NCBI RefSeq assembly: GCF_001544835.2
Contig: NZ_FCNX02000020.1
Coordinates: forward strand, 1 to 64,000
DNA length: 64,000 nucleotides
Reading direction: 5' to 3'
Origin: Caballeronia fortuita
GTDB taxonomy: Bacteria > Pseudomonadota > Gammaproteobacteria > Burkholderiales > Burkholderiaceae
Made by a program: the position numbers and the translations under genes
Notes under the pieces: model-generated
Databases searched by the model: none
Seen by the model: only the letters and a program-made list of their open reading frames with translations
Told to the model about the DNA's origin: nothing
Part shown: one piece after another, positions 35,712 through 43,872 of the stretch
Layout of the letters: each line of letters opens with the position of its first letter
Position numbering within the stretch: position 1 is the first letter of the stretch

Positions 35712-36053
35712 TTACGCGCTGGCCGTTCCGGACCGGCTGAGCGCGAAGCCCGAACCCATCCGCTGATAATGATTCGCCGCGTTCACGCCTTCCATCGAAC
35801 GCTTGTACTGGCTGGAAAGATGCGCGTGATGCTCATGCGCCGCGCGCACGACGGCGGTATCGGCGATCTGGATGCGGCGGATCAGATCGAGCGCGGAGGC
35901 CGGCTGGTCCGCCTGCAACGACATGAGCAGCGGCGAGCGCGTCTCGGTGATGCGCGCCGCCTCGATCCAGTCGCCCGAACGCGCGCTCGCCTCGATGGCC
36001 TGCGTCATCTCCCACACCGTGTTCAGCAGATCGGCCTGATTCGATTGCGTCAT
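35712..36053 (-). CDS. fliT: Flagellar protein FliT
   Basis: A 113-residue helical protein starting MTQSNQADLLNTVWEMTQAI with ARSGDWIEAARITETRSPLL (about residues 24-43), as in beta-proteobacterial FliT. FliT is the export chaperone of FliD and a modulator of FlhDC. It lies 8 bases downstream of fliD and only 3 bases from the convergent reductase gene. Confidence 0.85.
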   Translation of the reverse strand: MTQSNQADLLNTVWEMTQAIEASARSGDWIEAARITETRSPLLMSLQADQPASALDLIRRIQIADTAVVRAAHEHHAHLSSQYKRSMEGVNAANHYQRMGSGFALSRSGTASA

Positions 36054-36061
36054 GGCTTGCC

Positions 36062-37618
36062 TCAGCTCTTGTTCGACGCGAGCGCGCCGGCGCTGTTCGT
36101 GCCGCCGAACAACTGCGTCAGATATTGCGAGTTGTTATTCATCTGCGACATCAGCGTATTGAGCGCCGTGAACTGCGCGGTGTACGAATCCGTCAGCTGA
36201 TTGGTGTACGTGGTCAGCGTGGCCTGCTGCGCCGTGAGGTTCTTCAGGTCCGCGTTGATCGACGTGGTGCGCGCGTCGAGCAGGCCGCCCGTCGCGAGGA
36301 AGTTGTTCAGCGACGTGTTCATCTTCGTGCCGACGCCGCTCGTCATGTTGAAGACCGAGGCCACCGTCGCCGGCTGGTTCGTGAGCGCGTTGGAGAGCGC
36401 CGTGTCGTCGACCTTGAGCGTGCCGTCCGGCTGCAGCGCGATACCGATCGACGCGAGGTTGGTCGAGCCGCCGCCCGAGCTCACGCTGCCGCTCACGATG
36501 CTCGCGAGCGTGTTCTTGATCGTGTTCATCATCGAGTCGCCGAGGAACACGCCGCCTTGCGAGCCTTGCGCCTGCGTGTTGTCGAACGAGGTCAGCGAAG
36601 TCGCCGTCGAGATGAAGTTGTTGTACGCCGTGACGAACGCGTTGATCGCGGTCTTCTGGCCGGTGGTGTCCTGAGCGATGGTCAGCGTCTGCGGCGTGCC
36701 GACAGCCGCCGAGGTCAGATTCAGCGTGATGCCGTTGATGGCCGTCGTCGAGCTGTTCGTCGCGCTTGTCACCGTGGTGCCCGCGACCGAGAAGAGGGCG
36801 TCCTGGCCGGCGACGCTCTGCGTCCAGTTGCCGGTCGAGGTGATCTGCGTGCCGGAGGTCGTCGTCTTGCCGTTCGCGTCGGTCGTCGTCGCGCCCGCGG
36901 CCGACGTGACGTTCAGGCTCGCGAGGTCGGACTGCGACGAACCCGCCGCGCCGCTCGTCGTCGCTTCGACCGAAATGGCGTTGGCGCCGCCCGTCGTCGA
37001 GGAGCGCAGCACGAGGTGCGCGCCGTCCGTGCCGTTGACGATGGTCGCCGTGATGCCCGGGTTATCCTTCGCGCCGTTGATGGACGAAGCGATGCCCGCG
37101 AGCGAGTTGTTCGACGAATCGACGTTGATGCTGAAAGACTTCGATCCGAGCGAAAGCTTGAGGCTGCCCGAATTGAACTGTTTGGTCGTGTCGAAGCCGC
37201 CGGAGGTCAGGCTTTGCGATGTCGCGATGTTCGTCACGTTGACGAGGTAGCTGCCCGCCACGGCGCCGGTGCCGGCGGTCGCGGTGATGCCCTTGCCATC
37301 GGAGGTCGCGGTGAAGGCGCCGAGCGCCGTGCCATCGGAAAGCCCCTCGACGGAGCTTTGCAGCAGCGACATGATCGACTTGAGCGTGCCGATTGCCGAA
37401 AGCTGCGTGTTGTCGTTCGTCTGCTTCGAGGTGATCGCCGCACTCTGGCCGGCCACCTTCGCGTTGACGATCGCCGTAATGAGCGAGGAGACGTCCGTGT
37501 TCGAGCCCGTCGAACCGCTGATGAGCGACTGCGCCGCCGACTGGAGCGCGCTGTTCGCGGACGCCGTCGCGCTGGCTACGGAGCTGGCCGTGCTGCTGGT
37601 GCTGGTCACCGTGGTCAT
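36062..37618 (-). CDS. fliD: Flagellar hook-associated protein 2 (filament cap)
   Basis: A 518-residue FliD. The N-terminal FliD_N domain (residues about 40-140) is followed by an S/T/G-rich variable centre and FliD_C, ending with a coiled-coil C-terminus (LDARTTSINADLKNLTAQQ and the QFTALNTLMSQMN segment). The S/T/A-rich first 40 residues are longer than in enteric FliD. It forms the cap that guides flagellin assembly at the filament tip. AAGGGAAAG precedes the ATG. Confidence 0.93.
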   Translation of the reverse strand: MTTVTSTSSTASSVASATASANSALQSAAQSLISGSTGSNTDVSSLITAIVNAKVAGQSAAITSKQTNDNTQLSAIGTLKSIMSLLQSSVEGLSDGTALGAFTATSDGKGITATAGTGAVAGSYLVNVTNIATSQSLTSGGFDTTKQFNSGSLKLSLGSKSFSINVDSSNNSLAGIASSINGAKDNPGITATIVNGTDGAHLVLRSSTTGGANAISVEATTSGAAGSSQSDLASLNVTSAAGATTTDANGKTTTSGTQITSTGNWTQSVAGQDALFSVAGTTVTSATNSSTTAINGITLNLTSAAVGTPQTLTIAQDTTGQKTAINAFVTAYNNFISTATSLTSFDNTQAQGSQGGVFLGDSMMNTIKNTLASIVSGSVSSGGGSTNLASIGIALQPDGTLKVDDTALSNALTNQPATVASVFNMTSGVGTKMNTSLNNFLATGGLLDARTTSINADLKNLTAQQATLTTYTNQLTDSYTAQFTALNTLMSQMNNNSQYLTQLFGGTNSAGALASNKS

Positions 37619-37685
37619 GGACTTTCCCTTGAAACGTATCTGTCTCGCACCGGTACGTCATTGCGGACCGGCCGTGCTTGCATGC

Positions 37686-37722
37686 GAAAAAAGCGAACCG
37701 GGATGAATGAATCCCGATTCGC
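37686..37722 (-). terminator. Rho-independent terminator after fliC
   Basis: On the minus strand CGAATCGGGAT and ATCCCGGTTCG form an 11-bp stem with one mismatch around TCATTC, followed by CTTTTTTCG. It separates the abundant fliC message from fliD. Confidence 0.8.
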
Positions 37723-37824
37723 GTCAGTCCTGCTCCGGCCGAGTCGATCGAACGGCGGCACCCGATTGCCGCGCCGCCGTCCGTTTCGTCATTGCCGGTT
37801 CAACCTGCTATCTGCTCGCGGCGA

Positions 37825-38985
37825 TTAGCCGAGGAGCTTCAGAACCTGCTGGGGCATCGAGTTCGCTTGAGCGAGCACCGAGATACCAGCTTGTTGCAGC
37901 ACTTGCGCCTTGCTCAGGTTCGCGGTTTCCTGCGCGAAGTTCGCGTCGGTGATCTGCGATTGAGCCGACGACAGGTTGGTCGACTGTTGTTGCTGCGTCG
38001 TCGCGACCGAGCTGAAGCGGTTCTGCACAGCGCCCAGTTCCGATTGCAGCGAGTTCACCGACTTGAGCGCGTTGTCGATCGCTTCGATCGCTTGCGTCGC
38101 GCCGTTGGCCGTGCTGATGTCGATCGCCGAGACGGTCGGCACAGCGCGGTTTGCATCGTACGTCGCCAGTTCGGCCGTTTGCTGCGAGCTCGCCGTGGAG
38201 CCTGCGCCGCTCGTCGGCAGAGCCGTCGAAGCCAGCGTGGTCGTCGCACCCGAGGTCGACAGGACGTTCGAGATCTGGAACGTCGAGCTGCTGCCCGCGC
38301 CGGTTCCGAGCGCCTGGTTGTTCTGGTCGGTGTAGGTGTAGCCGCCGTTGCCGTCAGCGATGATGTTCACCGCCGTGATCGACGCGCCCGATGCCGTGTA
38401 CGCGCCGCTGCTGCTGAGCGACAGACCGTCGACGCTGCCGACGATCGTGCCCGCCTGCGGGTTGCCGCCGCCGAGTGCGAGCGCCGAAACGTTCGCGTTC
38501 GAGCCGAGGTTGACGGAGATCGACTGACCGACGTTCGCGCCGATCTGGAAGGTCTTCACGCCAGCCGAGCCGTCGAGCAGGTTCGTGCCGTTGTACGTCG
38601 TTTGCGACGAGATACGGTTGATTTCGTTGATACGCTGCGAGACTTCCGATTGCAGCGCAGCCTTGTCGCTGTCCGACAGCGAGCCGCTCGATGCTTGCAC
38701 GGAGAGCTGGCGGATACGTTGCAGGTTGTCGGTGATCTGGTTCAGGCCGCTCGATGCCGTCTGAGTCATCGACACGCCGTCGTTGGCGTTCGACACGCCC
38801 TGGTTCAGACCGTTGATCTGCGACGTCATGCGCGAGGCGATTGCCTGGCCGGCGGCGTCGTCGGCTGCGCTGTTGATGCGCTTGCCCGACGAAAGGCGCG
38901 TGATCGCCGAAGAGAGTGCGCTCTGCGTGCCGTTCAGGTTTTGCTGGGCGACGAGAGAGTTGATATTGCTGTTGATTCCGATCAT
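37825..38985 (-). CDS. fliC: Flagellin
   Basis: A 386-residue flagellin with conserved D0/D1 helices at both ends: INSNINSLVAQQNLNGTQSA at the start and the ISVLAQANSMPQQVLKLLG end. The central ~160 residues (about 165-300) are rich in Ser, Thr, Ala and Gly, the surface domain that carries O-glycans in Burkholderia. A sigma-28 promoter lies about 90 bases upstream and a strong terminator follows. The group of genes upstream is likely to modify this protein. Confidence 0.96.
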   Translation of the reverse strand: MIGINSNINSLVAQQNLNGTQSALSSAITRLSSGKRINSAADDAAGQAIASRMTSQINGLNQGVSNANDGVSMTQTASSGLNQITDNLQRIRQLSVQASSGSLSDSDKAALQSEVSQRINEINRISSQTTYNGTNLLDGSAGVKTFQIGANVGQSISVNLGSNANVSALALGGGNPQAGTIVGSVDGLSLSSSGAYTASGASITAVNIIADGNGGYTYTDQNNQALGTGAGSSSTFQISNVLSTSGATTTLASTALPTSGAGSTASSQQTAELATYDANRAVPTVSAIDISTANGATQAIEAIDNALKSVNSLQSELGAVQNRFSSVATTQQQQSTNLSSAQSQITDANFAQETANLSKAQVLQQAGISVLAQANSMPQQVLKLLG

Positions 38986-39073
38986 GGCTTTATCCTTGTA
39001 AGGCCTTTTGCTTCCGCGAGACCCCCTCTTATTCAGAGGGCTGGGCGACGCTGTCTTCGGTCGCTTATATTGG

Positions 39074-39100
39074 TTTTCGGTCCCGCCGGGAAATTCTTTA
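39074..39100 (-). promoter_or_regulatory. Sigma-28 (FliA) promoter of fliC
   Basis: Minus strand TAAAGAAT, 11-base spacer, ACCGAAAA, against the FliA consensus TAAAGTTT-N11-GCCGATAA. It lies 89-115 bases before the fliC start codon, leaving an untranslated leader of about 80 bases. Confidence 0.8.
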
Positions 39101-39206
39101 GAAGAATTTGATGCTGCTTTCTATTTGCGCTCCGTCGGGCCTGAGCCGTCAGGGGCGCGGGTTTCGGCGCGGCCGCGCGAACACGCGGCACGCACCGGTG
39201 GAGAAA

Positions 39207-40484
39207 CTAGCGGAGCAGGAATTCGATCCGGTCTACATCGAATACCGGAATCCCGTTTTCCCGCGACACATCGAGTCGCTCCGGAAAGTGGTTATCGACG
39301 AAAATCGCGCGTTCTTTAATATGCGCGGATTTGCGCTGAATATCGTCTATATGGATGATGGCGTCGAAAAGCCCGGCGCCGATGCGGGCATCGCGCAACG
39401 TGGTATTCACGTCGTGGCGATGGCGCGTAATCAGCGTAATGCGCTTGCCGTCGCCCTGCGCCTGATACAGAAACGCGATCACCGAGGGCGTCACGCGCCC
39501 GTCGATGATGAGCGTGTCGTCGAGATCGACGAAAACGTCGTCGTATTCATAGTCGAACACGGCGCGCGTCGCGATGTTGCGCTCGATCAGCGGCACGTGC
39601 TTGCAGTCGAGCGGCAGCAGCTTGCGTTTCATGAAGTCCTGCACGGCCATCAGCGGCAGATTGATGCCGCGCGCGCGCTGCGCGACCATCGTGCCGGCGA
39701 TGCGGCACGATATTTCGAGCAGCTTCCATTCGCCGTTCGCGGCGCGCTTGAGCTGGAAGAACCACGGGCCGCGCATCGCGACGCGCGCGTTGATCGTCTC
39801 GGCGATCTCGCGGATGTCGGGCGTGAGTTCGACGAAGCGCGAACGCATCGAGATGCCGGCGCGCACGCGTTCGCGCGTGCGCGGGCCGGCCCAGACGAGT
39901 TCGCGCTCGAAGTCGGTGAAGCAGTCGACCGTGATTTCCTCGCCCGGCAGATATTCGACGAGCACCGGATGCCGCGTCGCCTCGATCGCCGTCCACGCCT
40001 CGTTCGCGTTGCGCACGACGGCGACGCCCTGGCCGCCTTGCCCGAGATCGGGCTTCACAACGGCGGGCCACGACTTCACCGCATCGACGTTCGAGAACAT
40101 CGCGGGCGACCACGCGCAGTCGTCGAACAGCGTGTAGGTCGCGCTCTTTCTGCGCGCGACGTGCGTCGCTGCGGCGTCGCCGTTCACGAGGAAGAAGCCG
40201 AGCGCATCGGCGCGCGGCGCGAGATAGTCGAGCACAGTGTCGTGCGTCGCGAACACCATGTCGATCGAATGATCGGCGACGATGCGCGCGAAGCTCGCAT
40301 CGAACGATGCGTCGGCGATATTGGGCACGTCGCCGATGTAGTTCTGAAAGCGCACGCGCCCGTGATCCTCGACGCTCGACGCGCCGAACAATTCGACGTG
40401 CACCGAATGGCGCAGCGCCTGATGAATCTCCGATGCGCTTTCCGAGCCGCAGGGAAAGACGAGCACTCTGACTTTGCTGTTCAT
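39207..40484 (-). CDS. ATP-grasp ligase fused to a HAD-type phosphatase domain
   Basis: A 425-residue fusion. Residues about 1-285 are a CarB/PylC-like ATP-grasp fold (WPAVVKPDLGQGGQGVAVV near 120-140; metal site LLEISCRIAG near 255). Residues about 300-425 are a HAD domain with DVFVDLDDTLI (motif I, DxD), ITLITRH (motif II) and IFVDNHFPER (motif IV). It could ligate a carboxylate to an amine and dephosphorylate an intermediate. It sits between fliC and the other sugar-modification genes, 11 bases downstream of the PLP-enzyme gene. Confidence 0.8.
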   Translation of the reverse strand: MNSKVRVLVFPCGSESASEIHQALRHSVHVELFGASSVEDHGRVRFQNYIGDVPNIADASFDASFARIVADHSIDMVFATHDTVLDYLAPRADALGFFLVNGDAAATHVARRKSATYTLFDDCAWSPAMFSNVDAVKSWPAVVKPDLGQGGQGVAVVRNANEAWTAIEATRHPVLVEYLPGEEITVDCFTDFERELVWAGPRTRERVRAGISMRSRFVELTPDIREIAETINARVAMRGPWFFQLKRAANGEWKLLEISCRIAGTMVAQRARGINLPLMAVQDFMKRKLLPLDCKHVPLIERNIATRAVFDYEYDDVFVDLDDTLIIDGRVTPSVIAFLYQAQGDGKRITLITRHRHDVNTTLRDARIGAGLFDAIIHIDDIQRKSAHIKERAIFVDNHFPERLDVSRENGIPVFDVDRIEFLLR

Positions 40485-40495
40485 CGTTATATGTT

Positions 40496-41479
40496 TCAAG
40501 AATAGGCGTGCGCGAGGACGACACGCGCGATGCGCTCCATGTCGTCCGCGCCGTAGCGCTGATCGCAGGGAAGGGCGATGCAATGGTCGACCAGATGCCG
40601 CTCGAACGCGCCGGGCGCGCTGCGCGCTTTGACGTCCGGCCAGTAAGTCGGCGTGAAGATGCGTTCGCGCAAGAGCGCGTCGCGAAGCCCGTCGCAGGGC
40701 GTGAGCAGCGGATAGCACAGCGGGCCGTCGATCGCATCGGCATCGAGCGCGAGCGCGTTCAGATGACCGACGCGTTCGTGCAGCGTCGCGAAGTTGGCGT
40801 TGCGGCGCACGCGCGCGCGCGTCTTGTCGACGCTCGCATAGAGATGCCGCGACAGTTGCGACATGCCTTCGGGCGTCGTGTCGATGAGTGTCTGCTCGGC
40901 CTGGCGGAAATCGTCGTAGCCTTCCTGCGCGCTATAGAGACGCTTGAGCAGATGCGGCATACGCGCGAGCGAATGCGCGTCGATCGCGCCGGGCTGGTCG
41001 ACCGGCACGCTCGTGCGCAGCAATCCGCCATCGGGCATGCCGAAGAACTTGCGCGGCGATTGCAGCTCGGCAAGACACGCTTTCGACGATGCGAAGAACG
41101 CCTGCGATCGATCGAGCACGACGCGCGACGGATCGAAGCGCGCGAGCAAGGCCGTTTCCTGCGCATCGCATACGCCGAAGTAATTCACGTAAAGCAGCCA
41201 GTCGTGCGGCGCGAGCGTTACATCGGACGCGACGGCGAGCGTGTCGTCGAGCGCATAGAACGCGATCTCGATGCCGAGTGCCGTGAGCGGCGCGAGCATC
41301 GAATCGCAGATATAACGCGGCATCCAGACGCGACGTGGCGCGCCCGCCGCGAGCAGCGCGCGAAACGCCGCACGCGCCGATTGAAACGCGAGCAGATGCG
41401 GCCCGACCGGATCGTGCGGCGGCGCGAGCTCCAGCTCGAAGTAGCCGCCGATGGGCGCCTGCGGAACCTGCGTCGTCAT
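40496..41479 (-). CDS. Short DegT-like PLP-dependent protein
   Basis: A 327-residue fold-type-I protein, about 50 residues shorter than standard DegT aminotransferases. PRYICDSMLAPLTALGIEI (about residues 54-72) is the N-terminal core. LDRSQAFF replaces the common DAAQAFG segment but keeps Asp and Gln. SPRKFFGMPDGG (about 142-153) keeps the PLP Lys. The ATG (41477-41479) overlaps the stop of the ATP-grasp gene upstream, so the two are coupled. A sugar aminotransferase or dehydratase role is inferred. Confidence 0.75.
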   Translation of the reverse strand: MTTQVPQAPIGGYFELELAPPHDPVGPHLLAFQSARAAFRALLAAGAPRRVWMPRYICDSMLAPLTALGIEIAFYALDDTLAVASDVTLAPHDWLLYVNYFGVCDAQETALLARFDPSRVVLDRSQAFFASSKACLAELQSPRKFFGMPDGGLLRTSVPVDQPGAIDAHSLARMPHLLKRLYSAQEGYDDFRQAEQTLIDTTPEGMSQLSRHLYASVDKTRARVRRNANFATLHERVGHLNALALDADAIDGPLCYPLLTPCDGLRDALLRERIFTPTYWPDVKARSAPGAFERHLVDHCIALPCDQRYGADDMERIARVVLAHAYS

Positions 41480-42681
41480 TCGCGTGCTTCCGTCACGACG
41501 ACGCGCACGTCGTTCTCCATGTGGTCCATCATCTCGCGCATCTGGTCGGCGGAGTCGAAGCGCAGGATCATGGTGCCGAGAATGTCGTGCGAGCCGCTGT
41601 ACTTTCTGACCGCATCGCCGGGCTTGACCCACAGGCTTTGCTCGACGATATGTCCGCGCATGCGCTCGGACAGCCACAACGAATCGAACGCGCCGGTATC
41701 GAGCGAATGGATCATGTAGCTCGACCAGTGGCCATGCGCGGGCTTCATGTGCAGGCTCGAACAATCGAGGCCGAGCGCGGCATCGACGGTGTACTTGATC
41801 AGATCGACATCGGTCGCGTAGCGGATCACTTCCGGAATCAGACAGCCGCCGTTGCGCGGGCCGAGTTCGAGGAACCAGAAGCGGCCGTCTTCGGTGAAGA
41901 TGAAATCGAAGTTGAGCGCGCCCGTCTTCATGCCGAGCAGATCGAGCAGGCGCTGCGTCTCGTCGTGCGCGACGCGCAGCAGCGCTTCGTCGTGCGTCGC
42001 GGGAAAGCTCTCGCCGATCGGCACGAGGCCGTTGCACAGCCGGTCGAAATGCTCGTCGGCCCAGCAGCGGAACGCGAGCTTGCCATCGACGATGAAGCCG
42101 TCGCCCGCGACCTGATACGACGCGCGCACGATGCGCTCCTCGATCACCACTTTCTTCTCGCGCGAGAACGACAGCGCGGAGTCGAAGGCGGCGTCGAGAT
42201 CGTCTTCGTGTTCGAGACACGTCACGCCCTTGCTGCCCGACGAATCCACCGGCTTCACGAACACCGGCATGCCGAGTTCGCGCGCCCACGCGCGGGCCGC
42301 CTCGCGCTCGTAAAACGATTGCGAACGCGGCACGTTGAAACCGTTCGCGGCGAGAAACGCGCGGAACAGGTCCTTGCGCGCAAGGGTCAGCACGGCGTCG
42401 TACGGATTGGACGGCAGGCCGAGTTGATTGCCGACCCACGCGGCGGTCGGCGCGGCGGGATCGGACGCATAGGCGACGACGCCGTCGATTTCCAGGCGGC
42501 GCGCGAGCGCGAGCACCGCGTCGCGATCGGTCGTCGAGACGTTGTGCGATTCGTGCGCGAGCGCGTGTCCGGGATTGTCCGGCAGATAGTCGCAGGTGAT
42601 GACGTAATGCCCCTGTTCGAGCGCGTAGCGGATCGGGGGCAACTGGGTCGGGGCGGCGCCGAGAAAGAGAATTCGCTTCAT
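41476..42681 (-). CDS. ATP-grasp carboxylate-amine ligase
   Basis: A 401-residue protein starting MKRILFLGAAPTQLPPIRYA, like carbamoyl-phosphate-synthase-type ATP-grasp ligases. The glycine loop PVFVKPVDSSGSKGVT is at about residues 140-155 and the Mg/ATP site FDFIFTEDGRFWFLELGPRN at about 257-276 has the Glu and Asn ligands. Such enzymes form amide bonds via an acyl-phosphate. In this setting it probably attaches an amino acid or acyl group to an amino sugar; the substrate is unknown. Confidence 0.82.
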   Translation of the reverse strand: MKRILFLGAAPTQLPPIRYALEQGHYVITCDYLPDNPGHALAHESHNVSTTDRDAVLALARRLEIDGVVAYASDPAAPTAAWVGNQLGLPSNPYDAVLTLARKDLFRAFLAANGFNVPRSQSFYEREAARAWARELGMPVFVKPVDSSGSKGVTCLEHEDDLDAAFDSALSFSREKKVVIEERIVRASYQVAGDGFIVDGKLAFRCWADEHFDRLCNGLVPIGESFPATHDEALLRVAHDETQRLLDLLGMKTGALNFDFIFTEDGRFWFLELGPRNGGCLIPEVIRYATDVDLIKYTVDAALGLDCSSLHMKPAHGHWSSYMIHSLDTGAFDSLWLSERMRGHIVEQSLWVKPGDAVRKYSGSHDILGTMILRFDSADQMREMMDHMENDVRVVVTEARE

Positions 42682-42688
42682 GGCCAGA

Positions 42689-43828
42689 TCAGAGGTCGAT
42701 GCAATTCACGATGCGATGCACATCGTCGTCCGCGAGATCGGGATAGATCGGCAGACACAGGACTTTCGATGCCGCGGCTTTCGCGTTCGGCAGGTTGCTC
42801 GCATTCGCCGAGGGCAACCCGCGATACATCGGGAAGTCGGACACGAGCGGATAGAAGTAGCGGCGCGCATGGATGTTTTCATCGCGCAAGTGCTGATAGA
42901 GCGCGTCGCGGCTGATCGGATAATCCGGCTCGACGAGGATCGGAAAGTACGATCGATTCGTCGAATCTTCCTCGGGGTTCAGGCAGCGAACGCCCTTGAC
43001 ATCGGCGAGCAGCGTGCGATAAAGCCGGTCGATTTCCTTGCGGCGTTCGAGCGCGCGATCGATATGCTGCAACTGGAGCATGCCGAACGCCGCGTTCACT
43101 TCGCTCATCTTGCCGTTGATGCCGGGCGCGACGACCGTCACTTCATCGACGAAGCCGAAGTTCTTCAGATGATCGATGCGCTGTTTCGTGCGCGCGTCCG
43201 GGCACACGATCGCGCCGCCTTCGAACGTGTTGAAGACCTTGGTCGCATGAAAGCTCAGCACGGCGAGATCGCCCCAGCGCAGCACGCTGCTGCCGTCGCG
43301 CTGCACGCCGAACGCGTGCGCGGCGTCGTAGATGACTTTCAGGTTGTAGTTGTCGGCGATCTTCTGGATTGCTTCGACGTTGCACGGACGGCCATAGCAA
43401 TGCACCGGCATGATCGCGGTCGTCTGCGGCGTGATGGCCGCCTCGATCTTCGACGGATCGAGATTGAGCGTGTCCGGATCGATGTCGACGAACACGGGCT
43501 TGATGCCGTTCCACAACAGCGAATGCGCGGTCGCGACGAACGTGTAGGGCGTCGTGATCACTTCGCCGGTGACGCGCAGCGCCTGCAGCGCGGTGACGAG
43601 CGCGAGCGTGCCGTTCGCGAAGAGCGCGATGTGCTCGACGCCGAGATAGTCGCAGAGCGCCTTTTCGAGTTGCTGATGGAACGGGCCGCCGTTGGTCAGC
43701 GTCTTCGAGTTCCAGATTTTCTCGAGATAGGGAATGAACTCGCGCAACGGCGGCAAGTAAGGCTGCGTGACGTAGATGCGCTCGTCGGCCGCAGGATAAA
43801 CCGCGCGAACTGCGTTGCTGGCACTCAT
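42689..43828 (-). CDS. DegT/DnrJ/EryC1 sugar aminotransferase
   Basis: A 379-residue PLP enzyme. NGTLALVTALQALRVTG (about residues 73-89), TTPYTFVATAHS, YDAAHAFG (about 165-172) and SFHATKVFNTFEGGA (PLP Lys near 188) are all standard. The family transaminates nucleotide-linked keto sugars. It lies 7 bases upstream of the ATP-grasp gene and 44 bases downstream of the glycosyltransferase gene, forming an operon that leads toward fliC. Confidence 0.9.
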   Translation of the reverse strand: MSASNAVRAVYPAADERIYVTQPYLPPLREFIPYLEKIWNSKTLTNGGPFHQQLEKALCDYLGVEHIALFANGTLALVTALQALRVTGEVITTPYTFVATAHSLLWNGIKPVFVDIDPDTLNLDPSKIEAAITPQTTAIMPVHCYGRPCNVEAIQKIADNYNLKVIYDAAHAFGVQRDGSSVLRWGDLAVLSFHATKVFNTFEGGAIVCPDARTKQRIDHLKNFGFVDEVTVVAPGINGKMSEVNAAFGMLQLQHIDRALERRKEIDRLYRTLLADVKGVRCLNPEEDSTNRSYFPILVEPDYPISRDALYQHLRDENIHARRYFYPLVSDFPMYRGLPSANASNLPNAKAAASKVLCLPIYPDLADDDVHRIVNCIDL

Positions 43829-43872
43829 GTGTTTCCTTTCGCCCCGATGCGCGGGGCAACGTGTTGGCGTCT

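Noticed and set aside
36125..37828. Long plus-strand frames across fliD and fliC
   Set aside because: They are antisense shadows of the highly biased flagellar genes with Arg-rich composition.
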